DNA of 64,000 nucleotides from Bimastos eiseni (lineage: Eukaryota; Annelida; Clitellata; Crassiclitellata; Lumbricidae), in assembly GCA_959347315.1 (NCBI GenBank), contig OY365813.1, positions 16,709,081 to 16,773,080 on the forward strand, given 5' to 3'. Both the position numbers and the translations under genes were made by a program. The notes under the pieces are model-generated. The model searched no databases. It worked only from the letters and a program-made list of their open reading frames with translations, and was not told where the DNA came from. Positions 20,811-34,800 of the stretch are shown piece after piece; the first letter of the stretch is position 1; each line of letters begins with the position of its first letter.

Positions 20811-23800
20811 ATTGCATTGAAGGTTATACTGCGAACTTCTCGAAATTATTTATATCCTGGAAAAATGACGACGTAACTGAAACGAAAAATCAAGACAACT
20901 TCTGAACTAACCCTACACAGACTACCTAATTAAATAAACACATACAAGTAAAAATATCTTTATGTCGAGGAAAAATTCAATCCTGCACGCATGAATTGAA
21001 AGTTTAAATTCGTCAAGAAGATTTCAGACTTGTCTAAAAGGCATTATTTATACTATTCAAAAGACAGGCTGACGAATAGATATAGGAAATGATAAACTAG
21101 CAATAGAAAAATTGTTCTTAAAGAATTGGTACTACATATTAAATCTCAAATTTCAATTATAAATGAATCTTATTCCTGAAAACTGATACAAACTGATAGC
21201 CTGTTATTTAAGATCACTTGTCTTCAACTGTCTTGTACTGTCTTGGGCCTAGTGCTTAGGTCTCGGTCTTGGTACATCACTATCTAAGTCTCGTCTTGGT
21301 CTCGGAGTTCCAAGTCATGCATACAAGTCTGATATATATATATATATATATATCGCCAACGATTAGCCTCAAATTATGATTCTAGTTTTGTGGGAAAGAG
21401 GAAACTTTCGCCTCATTTACTCAGATCATTACAATGAGATGCACGTTTCAACTACGAGTATCCGTTTCACAGGTCTTCCAATACCTATACTATTTCCAAT
21501 CAAAAAATTTTAATAATCAAACTAGACAGCATCAGCACAAAACTTCAACAACAGCGTGTAAACAGCATCAGTGAAGAACGTTGTAACGTGGTAAAATCCG
21601 ATAAAACGAACCATGTATGAGGCTAAAAGATGATGCTCTTCCATGACTCGCAACTCACCTTCTATGGTTGGAGAGTCCAATGGTTCATACGATGGTCAGT
21701 TCGGTTACGTCCGTGTTCAACTGCATGGTTTATCATCTGACGTTTTAATAGACATGAGAATCTCTGGCTCTATTCAGGCCAATGAAGATGGATTGACTCT
21801 GGTCCAGTTCAATCTTTAATCCAATTGCCCTACATCGACAAATCTATTACTTACGCGATGACCTTAACTAGAAATAGAGGCTACAGTTACTTCGTCACGG
21901 TAACGTAGAAACATGCTAATGTAATAGAAGCCTATACTTCCTATTGATCTACATCTACAGAAATCTGTGTTACCTTTTGTTATCGACAATGGGATCAGCG
22001 GCTCGCTGACATGTATAGTAAACAGGCAATATGCCACGCTGGTTCAGAATTGCTACATCACGAACCAAAGACACACTTGGCTAACTCTGCAGTGCACAGA
22101 CCGTGAATACCAGTGTTGCCGGTCTCGCATCGCTACCTTACGACTTGCAATGTGGCCGACGATTTTTCTGCTACGAGGAAACGCCTTCTACAAACACGTC
22201 AATAGCACTAGAAATGTTCATCTGAATCAGGCGGAGCCCAAGCCCAATTGTAGCCCAATTGAATGGCACCGTACGTATTAACTAAGGCTGTATTCAAGTT
22301 CTATAATAGGCTTAGAATGCCCTTGCCTTTGTATACAAAATAATATATATGCAACCAAATAACTCTTATATATTGCGCTAAATGTGCGTCCTAATTATAC
22401 GTTCTTTAAAGAGAGTGCAGTTCGCTGGTTTTTCAGCAGTCTTCAATATCGTAGACATGTCATCGATTGAATTTATTTTATTGTATTGTATTTACAGATT
22501 TCTATAGTGCTTCTCCCAGTACAATTTGATCAGAGGTTTATCCAGTGCGAATAAACCGCCTGGAAAAGAAGTTTGAAGGACACGGGTTAAAACCCCAGTA
22601 AAGTCAAAGAGCGAGTCGTAGAGGAACATCATTCTAAGGCAAATGTCCAAAACATGCATAGGCAAGACATTTGCGGCATTAATGCCCTATATTAAGTTTC
22701 TGGACATATGCCAGCGGTAAAACTGTACGTGGTAAAACAAGAAAAGGTAAAATGATATGGCCTACAATAGTATACAAAGGGTTTTCGCATCGTCCTCTAG
22801 TCTATGATTGTAGGCCTATTGTTTGTGTAAAATTTTGTAAATGGTGCCCAGCAAAGCACTTTAAAATTGACTTCAATACAACATAGTTCTGAGTAGAAGC
22901 GTTCAACCTAGGTTATAGGCTGTACTATCTGTCAAGAAGCTTCAGTTGGAATGCAAAGACCTGTATTTGACGTGGAGCGTATACAGTTAATAATTTAAAT
23001 CAATAAAATCAATCTAACTACAGATAGCAGTTTTAAGTATAGAATTTGAGCAATTGTCTCGACTAGAGAATTGAAAGGATGAAGACTTAAATCAGACCCT
23101 TTTTATTCCGTGAATGGACACCAATGGTAAGAGCATTATATTGTTCGGTCATGCCTGAGAGCACACGGAAGATGTCAGTAGAGGCGGATCTAGTTAACAG
23201 CGTACTGTGTTCCTACTCAAGATACTGTTCCAATGTATGTCAGCACCACGCCCCAATAGGTAACAATTTTGTAAGGTATAGAAGATCTTTTCTCTGTTCT
23301 AATGTATGATGGAAAAGCCTCAATATGCAACGATTTTGTGAAGTGTAGAAGACTATCTGAAATACCCGGCTTTGTCCGGGCAGTCCCTACAATTCTTAAA
23401 TGTGCTGAACCTTGGTTCCCCATCGTCGACTATAGGCATTTACAACATGTGCAAATGACTTGCCACCTTTGGCAGGTATTTGCACATATTTTAAATCCCT
23501 CCTAGAGGCGAACAAAAGGGGAAGGGATAACATCTTGGGATCGCGAACCCTCCCCTCCGTATGTTTTTTCTCGGCTGCTAAAACGTATTCATGCAAAATT
23601 TTGGGAGCAATCGATCGAATTAATCAAAAGTTTTTGTGGAACACACATAGTTATATATACCTTTCTTCCTTATAGATATAGATTTTTATCAAGAGATTGG
23701 ACACTTACTTACCAACTAAGCTCGCACTGTTTAACATCGCAATTTGAGTAATCGTCCGTCCGATCGCATGATGCCGCCACTTCTGCATACGTGCATGAAT

Positions 23801-23880
23801 TAAACTAAATCTCACGTTTTGTTCTTAACCAGCTACAATACCATTGTGGTAGCATAAGCAACGCTTCTCTGAGGTGAGAC
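20811..23880. other. Region upstream of the DUR3-like gene, no gene recognised
   Basis: Should contain the DUR3-like promoter, but no distinct element is identified. Contains a TCTCGGTCTTGG repeat (21240-21310), an AT array (21330-21352), a diverged 70-bp tandem duplication (23226-23365) and a short imperfect hairpin (23448-23486). Confidence 0.4.
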
Positions 23881-23904
23881 CTCTAAAATACGCCGTGTAA
23901 AGGG

Positions 23905-23985
23905 TCAAGATACATACATAGATACATACATACATAGATACATACATACATACATACATACATGCATGCATGCATACATACACAC
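23905..23985. repeat. (CATA)n microsatellite
   Basis: Tetranucleotide array with GATA and CATG variants. Confidence 0.9.
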
Positions 23986-25641
23986 CTTTGTAACTTGCTA
24001 ACAGACGTTGTCATTATATTACTGCTGGTCAGAAGGTATATATGGCAGACTATAGTTGGCACAGATGGGCCATCAATCTTCCGAACGCTTTCCGTTGTCA
24101 CATTATTGCACAATTAAAGAAGATCGGCGGCACTATAACCTTGCTTCTAAGTCTTCTAAGAGTTAGCCGCAGAAAGACTGTAGAGTGGTGGAAAAGTCCT
24201 ACTTTCGACCCTGAAGATCATAAGAATTGGTTGGAAAACGCACAATGTAGTTTCGAAGTAACGTCAACTAATTTTATTAAGCAAACGATTCCATTACTTT
24301 TCAAATTAAACATTATTCAACAAATTGTCATGCAAACGTGCGTGAAGATTTACTAACATAAAGTAACTAAATGAAAATTACGGACATTGTTTGAAACAAT
24401 TGTCAAGTCGATAATTCCCAGCAACTCTGCCTGGTCTGCCATCAGCCTATAAATATCGATAGCAGGGATCCACTGTAATCAATCTAGAGATTCCACGTCG
24501 GTCCCACCGCTAAATTATGAGCCCGTACCTTATTCGACCACGTCAATACTTCACTCTCAAATCTTTATATATATATATATATACATATATAACATATATA
24601 TATATATGCATGTATATATAGGCCTATATGTCTGCCCGTCACCATTATTCATTCATCCGTTACAGCAAGTTTTCCACGTCACCCCTCTATTCGTGCTTCC
24701 AATTTTAAGCAAAATCATCTCCAACTTAGTCAACAGTCTCAGAAGGTTGTAGTTTTCAAGTCAATGAAAAGTTTCAGAGCAGCCGAAAAATGTAAACAGA
24801 AAAAGGGAATGGCGTACAATGTCGACACGATAAGCGAATATACACAATATAATGTATTTGTGTGCAGATGTCCGTAGATTGGATCCAAACAAAACCGTAA
24901 GACATTTTGTAAAAATTGAGATCTTCATCTCCATGACAGCTATTCACTCAGCGTAGATAGTGTGGCGGCACATACAGAATTTAAAACGTCACTGAACTCC
25001 TTCACAAATACGGCTATATACATTGCCAAAGTGTGCAGTTAAAATTGCTTAGTATTTTGAGAACGGAGGCACATTACTATGCTAAGCGTTGAACACAAGC
25101 GACAATAGGTCTATTATTATGATGTTTATCGTCACAAGGAAACATAAGCGATTGAGCACCTTACAAAAATGTTGGCATCATAAGTCCCTACAATACAATT
25201 TTCATATTCTGACATTTTAGTTATGAATATTTGTACCAAAAGCCAGAAGTAGCCTTAATGTGGTCAGTGGTCATAAATTTTTGTCCTACTGTAAAACCCA
25301 CCAGCCACAACCCACTCATGTCTAGTGTCTATGATAGCCCCACAAAAGAAGTTTCTGCCTGCTCTGTCTACAGTATGACACTAAACATCCCGATTATGCT
25401 GTAGTGTTTTCTCTCACCAGACATTGCTATTAAACGTCCAGTTTCTTGCATGACAGCACATTACACAGATATCCGTGTGCTGCACATAAAGCGTCTCTTA
25501 ACTGCCTCACGAAAACAATTCCTACGCTAGCCTAAGTGGTGTCAAGCAGACATGTTGAGAAGACACCACACGACCGGACTGTTGCTGAATCGACTGGATG
25601 AAGGACTCAGCGGATATGGTATGAGACAGCGTCCGATGTGC
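23986..25641 (-). other. Probable ESRP 3' UTR and intergenic DNA
   Basis: Directly downstream of the ESRP stop codon on the minus strand. A minus-strand AATAAA near 24275-24281 could be a polyadenylation signal, but the real end is unknown. A TA array lies near 24568-24612. Confidence 0.35.
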
Positions 25642-25800
25642 TCAGCAGACGCTGCGCACTTCGACGATGCGATTGCCGAACACCTGGCGATTCTTGTCGT
25701 TAACGGCTCGATCTGCTTCGTTGCGGGAGAGAAAGGTTACGATTGCCTCTCCCGTTGGACGGCCATCCGACCCTCTAAGCAGCTGAACGTCCGGCGGATT
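25642..25800 (-). CDS. ESRP: ESRP exon 13 (end of RRM4, stop codon)
   Basis: Acceptor GTTGATAG. 52 codons include [11 protein letters not shown] and [10 protein letters not shown] before TGA at 25642-25644. This completes RRM4, and the protein ends directly after its last strand. Confidence 0.88.
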   Translation of the reverse strand, partial: NPPDVQLLRGSDGRPTGEAIVTFLSRNEADRAVNDKNRQVFGNRIVEVRSVC

Positions 25801-28800
25801 CTATCAACAGACGACGTTACGAGTCTATAACAGTTGAACTGAACTCAAGATGTATAACGCAATAGGCGCCATGAATGGCTGCCAATTGCTAAATTCGACT
25901 CCAGAAGTAGCTGGTCATCATTCGATTATTATAGGCTAAATGGTTATCACTCGTTTTTTATAAATTGTTATCACTCGTTTAATATAGCTTGTCGTCATAC
26001 GCTTATCATACAGCGATTTGTCAGTTTCAAATAAAACGAAGACAATAATAATTATTATTATCCTGAAGACAATAGTGATTGCTGCTGTCTTCCTGCAACA
26101 CACGGAACCACTATGCAATAGCAAGCCAAGGACTGGACTGGACTGGGCATGAAGCATAAGCAAGAAGAAGAGGACGATCGAATAAACTATTCAATGTGTT
26201 GGTAAAGTCTCACCTCGTAGCTTCCGTCTAAGAATGTCAGGATGTCTTGAGCCTGGATTGTCGGCGGAAGACCCTTCACGGCCACAGAGGATGGGCTCAG
26301 CGGAACATAATAGGCAGAGAGGTTCTGCTGAGAAGGCACCGGTAAAGAGAGCGACGATGGCCCCCCAGCAGCGGCAGGGTACCAGTATACCATCGGTTGA
26401 AAGGCCGTCATAGAGGGCGTCACTGCCGAAGTCATTGACTGATGAACGTTGGGCATCTGTTGAACGGCGATCAACGATGGGAGGTTAGGCGACACGGACC
26501 CTCCGGCAGCGGCGGCAGTGGGCAGCACCGAGGAGGCATGCATGGGTAATTGCCCTGTTGGGTATAGGAAACTGGCTTGGCCCACTGGACTGGGCGAGGC
26601 GAGAACGGAAGAATAGAAGGATGGAGCTGTATGATTGAGAAAGAACAGAGAAACATGAAATATAAATCAAGACATGGATTAGACATTAAAACTCTATAAC
26701 ACCAGTTAAGAAGTAGCTGTTTCTTTGAGTTTCATGAAGAAAAAACACTTCTCGAAGTAACTTTCGCAATGAAATTCATACCACTGAATACTTTTGAATA
26801 CAACGGAAAATTCATAACCTAGACGGTGTTTTAATCCCTAAGAAAAGTTAATTTCATAAAAGCTTTGACATAGAGCCAAACATTTATTATGACCGCACCA
26901 AACAACAGATCGAAGAAGCGATTACAATGATTAATACGTCAACGCTTTACATACAAGTGTTTTTATTATTAGTAATTAATTAACCGCTAGCTTCTGGCAG
27001 ATAAAAACTTTGGACGTCCATGTGTTTAAATAAAATGAGCAAAATATTATATTATTATATATATATATATATATGCAAACAAATATACATGCATATATGT
27101 ATATATAATTATATATATACATGCAAACATATACACCAGTTCAGTGCATTACAGTGTTCATACCTGATTCAATCAGCGTTTGTCTCGGCTGTAGACCAAT
27201 GGCGCTTCTACTGAAACTTGACGCTGGACTCATCGTTGACCAGTAGTTGGTTGCCAGCGACGCCGGTATGAGTGCGTTCGTGGGTGGAGGCATGGAAGCC
27301 AGTGCAGCGGTGTCGGAGAGTCCGCTGTTGAGGATGAAGGTCATCTCTTCGCCGGAGCACTGGATGACCTCGATGGAACGCTTCTTGTTCGGAAGGAACA
27401 TTGTCTTGTTGTGTCTGCTAACCGCTGCTGCCTTGGCCGCCATCTCAGAATTCATCTGGATGAATGCCTCACCAGATGGAGTACCCTAAAGACACACAGA
27501 TCAAGCACTTCACAATTCGTTGCAAGAACATCATGTCAGTCAGCCAAGCAGCCAGCCAGCCAGCTAGTCAGGTCAGTCAGTGATTCAGTCGGTCGGTCAG
27601 TCAGCCATATAAACAGTATAGGAACTTGAGGTACCGCCTTCAACTCAAGTCAGCCCATGTCAGCCCATGTCAGTCATATAGATAGTATGTATAGATGCTA
27701 GAAGTATCGCCTTTCGCCCAAGCAAACAGCCAGCAACGCAGCCAGCCAGGTCAGCCTGAATTGCCACTCAACGATGGCGGATCTCCGAATTTTAAAACCC
27801 TCAACCTACTGGACAAATCGATAGCGAGACTGTGGCCATTATAAATTCCTGCTATTAGTTTAGAACTTTAATACAAGAAACGCTTTGTCAATCACTGCAG
27901 CAGAAGCTTATTAATTAAATTATTCATTAAGAAGATTGATATAGCGCCCCTTCGTGGCTACTACTCAGACTACACCCGACTTCAGAACGGCTGAATAGAA
28001 AAATCAGTCAGAATAGACTCGGAAGGACAAGCGCAGCAGCAACGAAAGGCCGTTCCATAGCGAGAAACTAACACATTGAGAATGTGCGATTCTGCTTAGT
28101 ATCCATGAGGGAAAAAGGGACGATGAGTAGGCTCTGCTCACATTTATGACCAATGCTCCCTAGAAGCTGTGTCCAAGTGCGTGCGCAACTGGGTCGTGTA
28201 TCCAGCGCACACAACAATTTAGTTGAGTGCAAAAAATCATCACCAGGAGGATCCATGGGCTAAAAGACCATAGGTGTCCACTGCACATCTGACCATTGTT
28301 CTCCATGCTACTCTGTCTTCGTATGACGGATTAGAAGATGTTGGCTGCTCAACAAATATAAGGCGCAGATAGTGCCAGTCCCAAGTCTGGATATAGGAGG
28401 AGGGCGACGTTAATGATCCATGTTATCACGCAGTGTTGCCACCACTATACGGTTGAATTCAATTACTGCATACACAATAGCGATGACATTATACGCTTCC
28501 TACCTCTGCCTTATAGATGAGATGAACTCCTTGACACACGATATCGTTCGACAGTTCACCCAGAAACTGGATGATGTCCCCAACCTGAGCCTCGAACGGC
28601 AAACCCCTCAACCTGATACAGTCCTTCTGATGTCCTCCTGGAATGATCTGCTGGGATGCGGCGGCTGCTGTGAGTCCAGGAAGATGCGACAGAGCGAAGG
28701 ACGGCAGCAGTGTGGTTGCTATTATGGTGGCTGCATCCTTTGGTTCCAGAACGGACGTTCGCGGGTCCATGCTTCGATTCAACACCTGCAATTATGTCAA

Positions 28801-31800
28801 ATGATACAGACCGACAAACACATTTTCGAAAATTTAAAACATTCATTCAACCAATGTTTTGTTTATCATGCCAATCGTCAATGTGCTGGTCGAACACTTT
28901 GATGATTAACTTCGCCAGCAGCACGCACTTGTATCCAAGGCCATAGAAGGCCATTCCATACGAATAGTGCACTGATAGAAGCATTCGATTCGACAGTGAA
29001 AGGAAGAGATATAGATGACGATGCAACCCTTGATATTAAATATTGCTCTGTTCTATAATGCACCATGATGGTTGGTCCCTCCCTCAATTCAATACAGACT
29101 GACATCTCATTCTGCTTCTTCTACTTTCTATGCAACACAATATGTCACAATACAATGCAACACAATACAACTTTATAATACTATTTCTCGAGCGATTGAC
29201 CATCTTTCAGATCGAAACCTTGTATAAATCGATCCGGAGAACCTCCAGTGAGTCTTAATAAAGAGATAATATATAAAAGACCATTTACAATTGGTTATTA
29301 ATGTGAGCAAGGGAACATGCAGCTTTATTTAACGGTGAGGCGACACTACTGGATAGCTCTCGCTGGTAGCAGCAACACCAAGACGTTCACCCCACCCACG
29401 GAACAGCCTGTCACTCCACCAATGCACAAGATTGCAACCACTGGCTAATTATTGAAGTGTATAAGGTGAACCAGAGGCGTCAATCTCCCCTTGAATGATG
29501 GAGGCAAACCCACGGTCCTAAGTGTCAGGAAGGCAAGATAATCCCTCCTAAGACTCAAAAAATATTCCCCTCTGCCTGAAAAATTGGAGGCATTTGCCTC
29601 AGGACCCCCTATCTGGACGCTCCTGAGGTGAACAGCCTACACAGGTAAACAATCCACACAGGTACCATATATCTGCGTAGGTCTCGGTCTCGTGTACCTG
29701 TCAATCAAGACAGGTAAACAACTTACCTGTTGAACTTCGGCGGTGGTGCTCTTGAAGAGTTCGATGTACCTCGTGCCAATGAGCTGTTTGTGTTTCGTGA
29801 GGGCTTGGTTGGCTTCTTCCTCCGAAGCGAACAACACAAAGGCATCGCCAGTCGCTCGCCCATCCGCCTGATGCACGAAGAGGACGCCTTCCTCGCCGTC
29901 CAACACCTCCACTGACGGCGTAGGACCAGAACTGAAGAATTGGATCTAATGAACACAGAACACTAGACACTTTACTACAGAACACTAGACACCATGCTAC
30001 AGAGCACTAGACACTGTACTACAGACCACTATAGACACTATACTTAGTATACTACAGAACACTAGACACTATACTACAGAACACTACACACTATACTACA
30101 GAACATTAGACACTATACTACAGAACACTAGACACTATACTACAGAACACTACACACTATGCTACAGAACATTAGACACTATACTACAGAACACTAGACA
30201 CTATACTACAGAACACTAGATACCAAACTACAGTCTGATGAGAATAGGTAGAACACTTGCAACAGATTCATAAAAGAATTTAATCTTAGCACAAAATACA
30301 AACACACTACTCAACAACACTATAAAGAACAAAACACTACCTAATAGACATCGGAGAAACTTAACCAAACGACAACAGCACACTAAACACTCAAGTATCA
30401 TACTCTGCTACCTGACAACAATATCTCAAAAACACATTACATTACAACAGAGATTTCGGATAATTGAATCTTAGTAAAAAAAAGTCACTATATTCACTAC
30501 TCAAAACACTATATAGACACTTTACGAATACAGATAGACATCGAAGTAGCCGAATTTAATGAAGACACGTACAAAACACTATGCAAGACGAACACTATAA
30601 CTTACATTACAAGATGAACACTATAACAAGCACTTATATTGCAAGATAGACATCGTAGAGCACAAAAACCCAAGCAACACTACAAAACACTGCTCAATAA
30701 CACTACAAAAACACGATGTTAACAAAGAGAGAGATATCGATTTGAAAAGCTGATAAGAACGACAGAAGAACCGAAACACTGTTTTATTGAAGACAATATT
30801 TCACGTAATATAGCAATGAAAACTATAACAACCTTCTCTCCAAGTCAAAATTGACTTTATTGAAAGAGAGAGATATCGATTTGAAAAGCTGATACGAACG
30901 ACAGAAGAACCGAAACACTGTTTTATTGAAGACAATATTTCACGTAATATAGCAATGAAAACTATAACAACCTTCTCTCCAAGTCAAAATTGTCATTCAA
31001 TAATATTATATTTAATTACACCACATTAATTACATTAGATTACATTTGCATTAGATCAAATTATAATAAAGATCAATCATATAAAACAATGAGAAAGAGC
31101 TTAATTAAGAACAATGTCAGAAGTACAAATATACGGTAGACGCCCATAAAGCAGACGACACCGCGGTCTAAAAAAGTAATACAATACTTAGCACAAAATG
31201 GAGCAAAATATGCTGAAATATAATAACAGGCTGAGGAAACCATTTAGAAAAACATAATTTAATTATCGCTAATTAGTATGCATTACCAAACGACACCATG
31301 TACTGACTGAGCATCAAACGATGGCGCTGAGTGAAGAAGACTGATTGGTTAACAGTCCCTACACGGTGACTGTCTCAGAGTAGAGATTTGAACCCGAATA
31401 CACAGCGCTACAACTCGAGAGGTCTAACGAACTACTGCAGATAACTGAACTAACAGTGAACAGCAAAGCGATTTTGAATACGAATTCTCAACTTATAAAA
31501 CCATTAGCACAAGAATGCATAGCGCAAAAAACATAGGCTACGTTGCGTGAAGTTATTAACAAACGGAAAAACCCAGGTTAACGTTTTCAGTGTTGCAGGA
31601 TCTTGTGTTCCAATGAAAATAGGTATTTCATTTAAACATAATCACAAGAGGCTTCATGATGATTAGAGTTATGTAGGCAAAAACCGTGTAACACCGCAAA
31701 ATGTGAATTCATGCAATCGCGGAACAAATCATACAAATCGCAAGAGAATTCACCTAAACAAATAGAAAACTTGCAATTGCCGCGAATAGTTAATAATTCC

Positions 31801-34800
31801 ATACTTCAGTCAACAAGGGCAGATTTAACGTTATGCGTATTCTCTAGGTCTGGCCAAATTGTCATCCCTTTTCTCTACTTTCGTCGCAAATGAAGTATTA
31901 AATTTCGTGTTCTATGTATCTATGGTATAGGCCTACTCAGTCAATTTCTTAATACAGCGAACGTCATTTGGATGCATGCGTGGTGTTAAGATCTTCTGGT
32001 CTGCAGTTATGAGCGCAGGGTAGTCGAGTCATACTGGAAATGGCAGTTAATTCGCTTTTCGTATTGGTTTCCCATAAACAAAATATTCGAAGTCCCCTTT
32101 ATGTATGCTTCAAGTCCAAAGGCAGTTCCAAAATGTCCTCCTACAAGGTGTTTATTTCTATGAGGTTCCGTGNNNNNNNNNNNNNNNNNNNNNNNNNNNN
32201 NNNNNNNNNNNNNNNNNNNNNNNNNNNNNNNNNNNNNNNNNNNNNNNNNNNNNNNNNNNNNNNNNNNNNNNNNNNNNNNNNNNNNNNNNNNNNNNNNNNN
32301 NNNNNNNNNNNNNNNNNNNNNNNNNNNNNNNNNNNNNNNNNNNNNNNNNNNNNNNNNNNNNNNNNNNNNNNNAAATTAACAGTGCATATAATCACCTCAT
32401 TCGTGCAATTAGCAAAATCAGAACTGAAAAGCTACTTTACAACACATATTACCGCGGTGTTAAAATTAATCGGGTGAAAATCACTTAAATTAAAAAATAA
32501 TTAAAGACTTCGACCAAGAACCATGTTGCACACAACAATCAGTATAAAGGCAGAACCGATAACATATACCACACACAGACAGAACAGGGTTTGTACTGGA
32601 CGACATTTTATCACCCAACCAGGTTAAGACAACACCTACGACAACACTAGCGGTAGTCAAGGCAAATGACAACTAGGCAGACCGTTCGCCCAACGCTCCC
32701 AGAAGACCGTTCGCCCAACATTCCCAGAAGCCCATTCACCACAGAGTTTGTTTGGCATTACACGGTTTACTTACCTCGTCACATCGTCACGCCCATCCGA
32801 AGTTCAGATCCTTCATAAGGTAGACAACATTTGAAAGCATCTCGTATAGACCACAGAATAACCTGTCGCCTCATTCTTAACCTCACCCATCGCAAATAAG
32901 TCAGCTTTGCTCCAAGTTTAATTGACATTATCAACTCCTTTATCTGCGTATTCTAAAGTCTCCATTTTTGTTTAGTCTCCTGGTAAGCGAATGTCACATC
33001 AGTGCAGTATGTCTTGATAACCCTTTTGACGCAGCACTTGAGAATAAACTGGCACATTATCCTCAATTCCTACATAGCACTTTATAAATTTCGAAATTAC
33101 CATTACGATTGTTAGTGATGAGCTGGCAAATTACAAGATTTCAAATTGCCCAATGACAATTCTGTTTTGTAACAGAAAAATTTCCATCTGCTAGAAATGG
33201 TGACATATTCTATGGCATAGGTATATTTTATTTGCAGCGTGAAAGTGAAGATGTCGACGCCGTAGAACAAGTAATTGACTCCATTATTTTAGTTACTATA
33301 GTCGGAGTAACTGGACCACAGAAGACATTATTTGATAAATCCCACTTTAGTATACGACTCTCAACTGTTAGAAAATTTCAGTCTGTTCCGAATCACACTT
33401 GTGGTAACGAGTATTAGCAGCAGTTGACATCGAATGACAATGTACCACTGAAATTCCAATTACTCTCGCAATAGGACACATGTCACAATCGATGAAGCTG
33501 GGATGGTCATTAGTCGAAGCAAGCGCTTACCACTTGTTCAGCTCTGCAGGAGTAGGGCAGACCGCGCATTCGAACGATCACCTGTGTACCATTCCAACTC
33601 TGGTGAGACAGGAACGCCTGAGCCTCACGATTCCCTCCTATCAGAGAAACAATACAACCAATTTAGCCTAGATCGTCTTTACTGTGTTCAATCAACAAAT
33701 CAATCAATCAATTCATCATTCAACTAATTTTCACTTAATTCAAAGAAGTATCAAGCTGACAAAAAAGAACGGACTGATAAAGAACTGATTGCTTGATTCA
33801 TTGATTCATTGATAAATAAGAACGCAACTTAATGTGCAGATGCTTGTGGTGAAAGAGGAATACGGTCACCATGAAATCCTGTGATTAAACATTTTATTGA
33901 TATATATATATATATATACTGATTTCTCTGATAGGAAACCTGCAGGCTTATATTTAAACAAGTTAATGTTCTTTTACATTACATTACATTATAATTTTTA
34001 TTACAGTGCAGATTATATGGTAGTAAAACAAAAGATTTCACTTAACTGTCGCATACTGTATACTTCACCACCAATACCGGGCACTGGCAGGCAGACAACA
34101 TGTAGAATGAAAGTCAACATGGCTCTGAGCCTTCTACTATAAAGAATCTACATATAGGTTCTTAAAATGACTGTATGCACATCAAGGCCTTTAGTGGGTA
34201 GGCAAGTTGGTATCTAGTTAAGCAGCAGGTAGATAGGTAGGTAAGGCGGTAGGAAAGGAGATGAGTTGACAGGTAGGTAAGTAGGTAGAAAACGTAGTCA
34301 TTAAGTCAGTCATTGAGTCAGTCATCGAGTCACCAATTGAGTCATTAATTGAGTCAATCGTTGAGCCAGTCATTGAGTCAGTTATTGACCGAGTGATTGA
34401 TGAGTTTGTTTACCGCCAGCAACGCTGAGGAAGTCCCTGGCGGTGGCCTTGTACACCTCGATGTACCTCTGGCCGAGGTGGTGCTTGTGTCTTCGAAGGG
34501 CCAACGAACGCTGCTCGGCGTCCTCGAATCGAACGAGGGCCTCCCCGTTCCGCCGACCCTGTTGGCTCAGGCAGAGAGCGACTCCACCTCTGAAACCAGT
34601 CAAGCATCAACACGACAATGTGTATACGCACAATAGGTGCGCATCAGTTAACAGGTTGCTAAAGCTAGAGGAAATGAACCGCAGAGAATGACGTCAGCGT
34701 CTGATCACGAATGATTCACCTGTCACATCATCTGCTCGGCTTAGAAGACATATTGCAAGTAGACAATCATTCGGCCACATTCGATGCGTTTTGCAGACAT

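Noticed and set aside
22000..22281. 104-codon plus-strand frame
   Set aside because: No family resemblance and no splice context.
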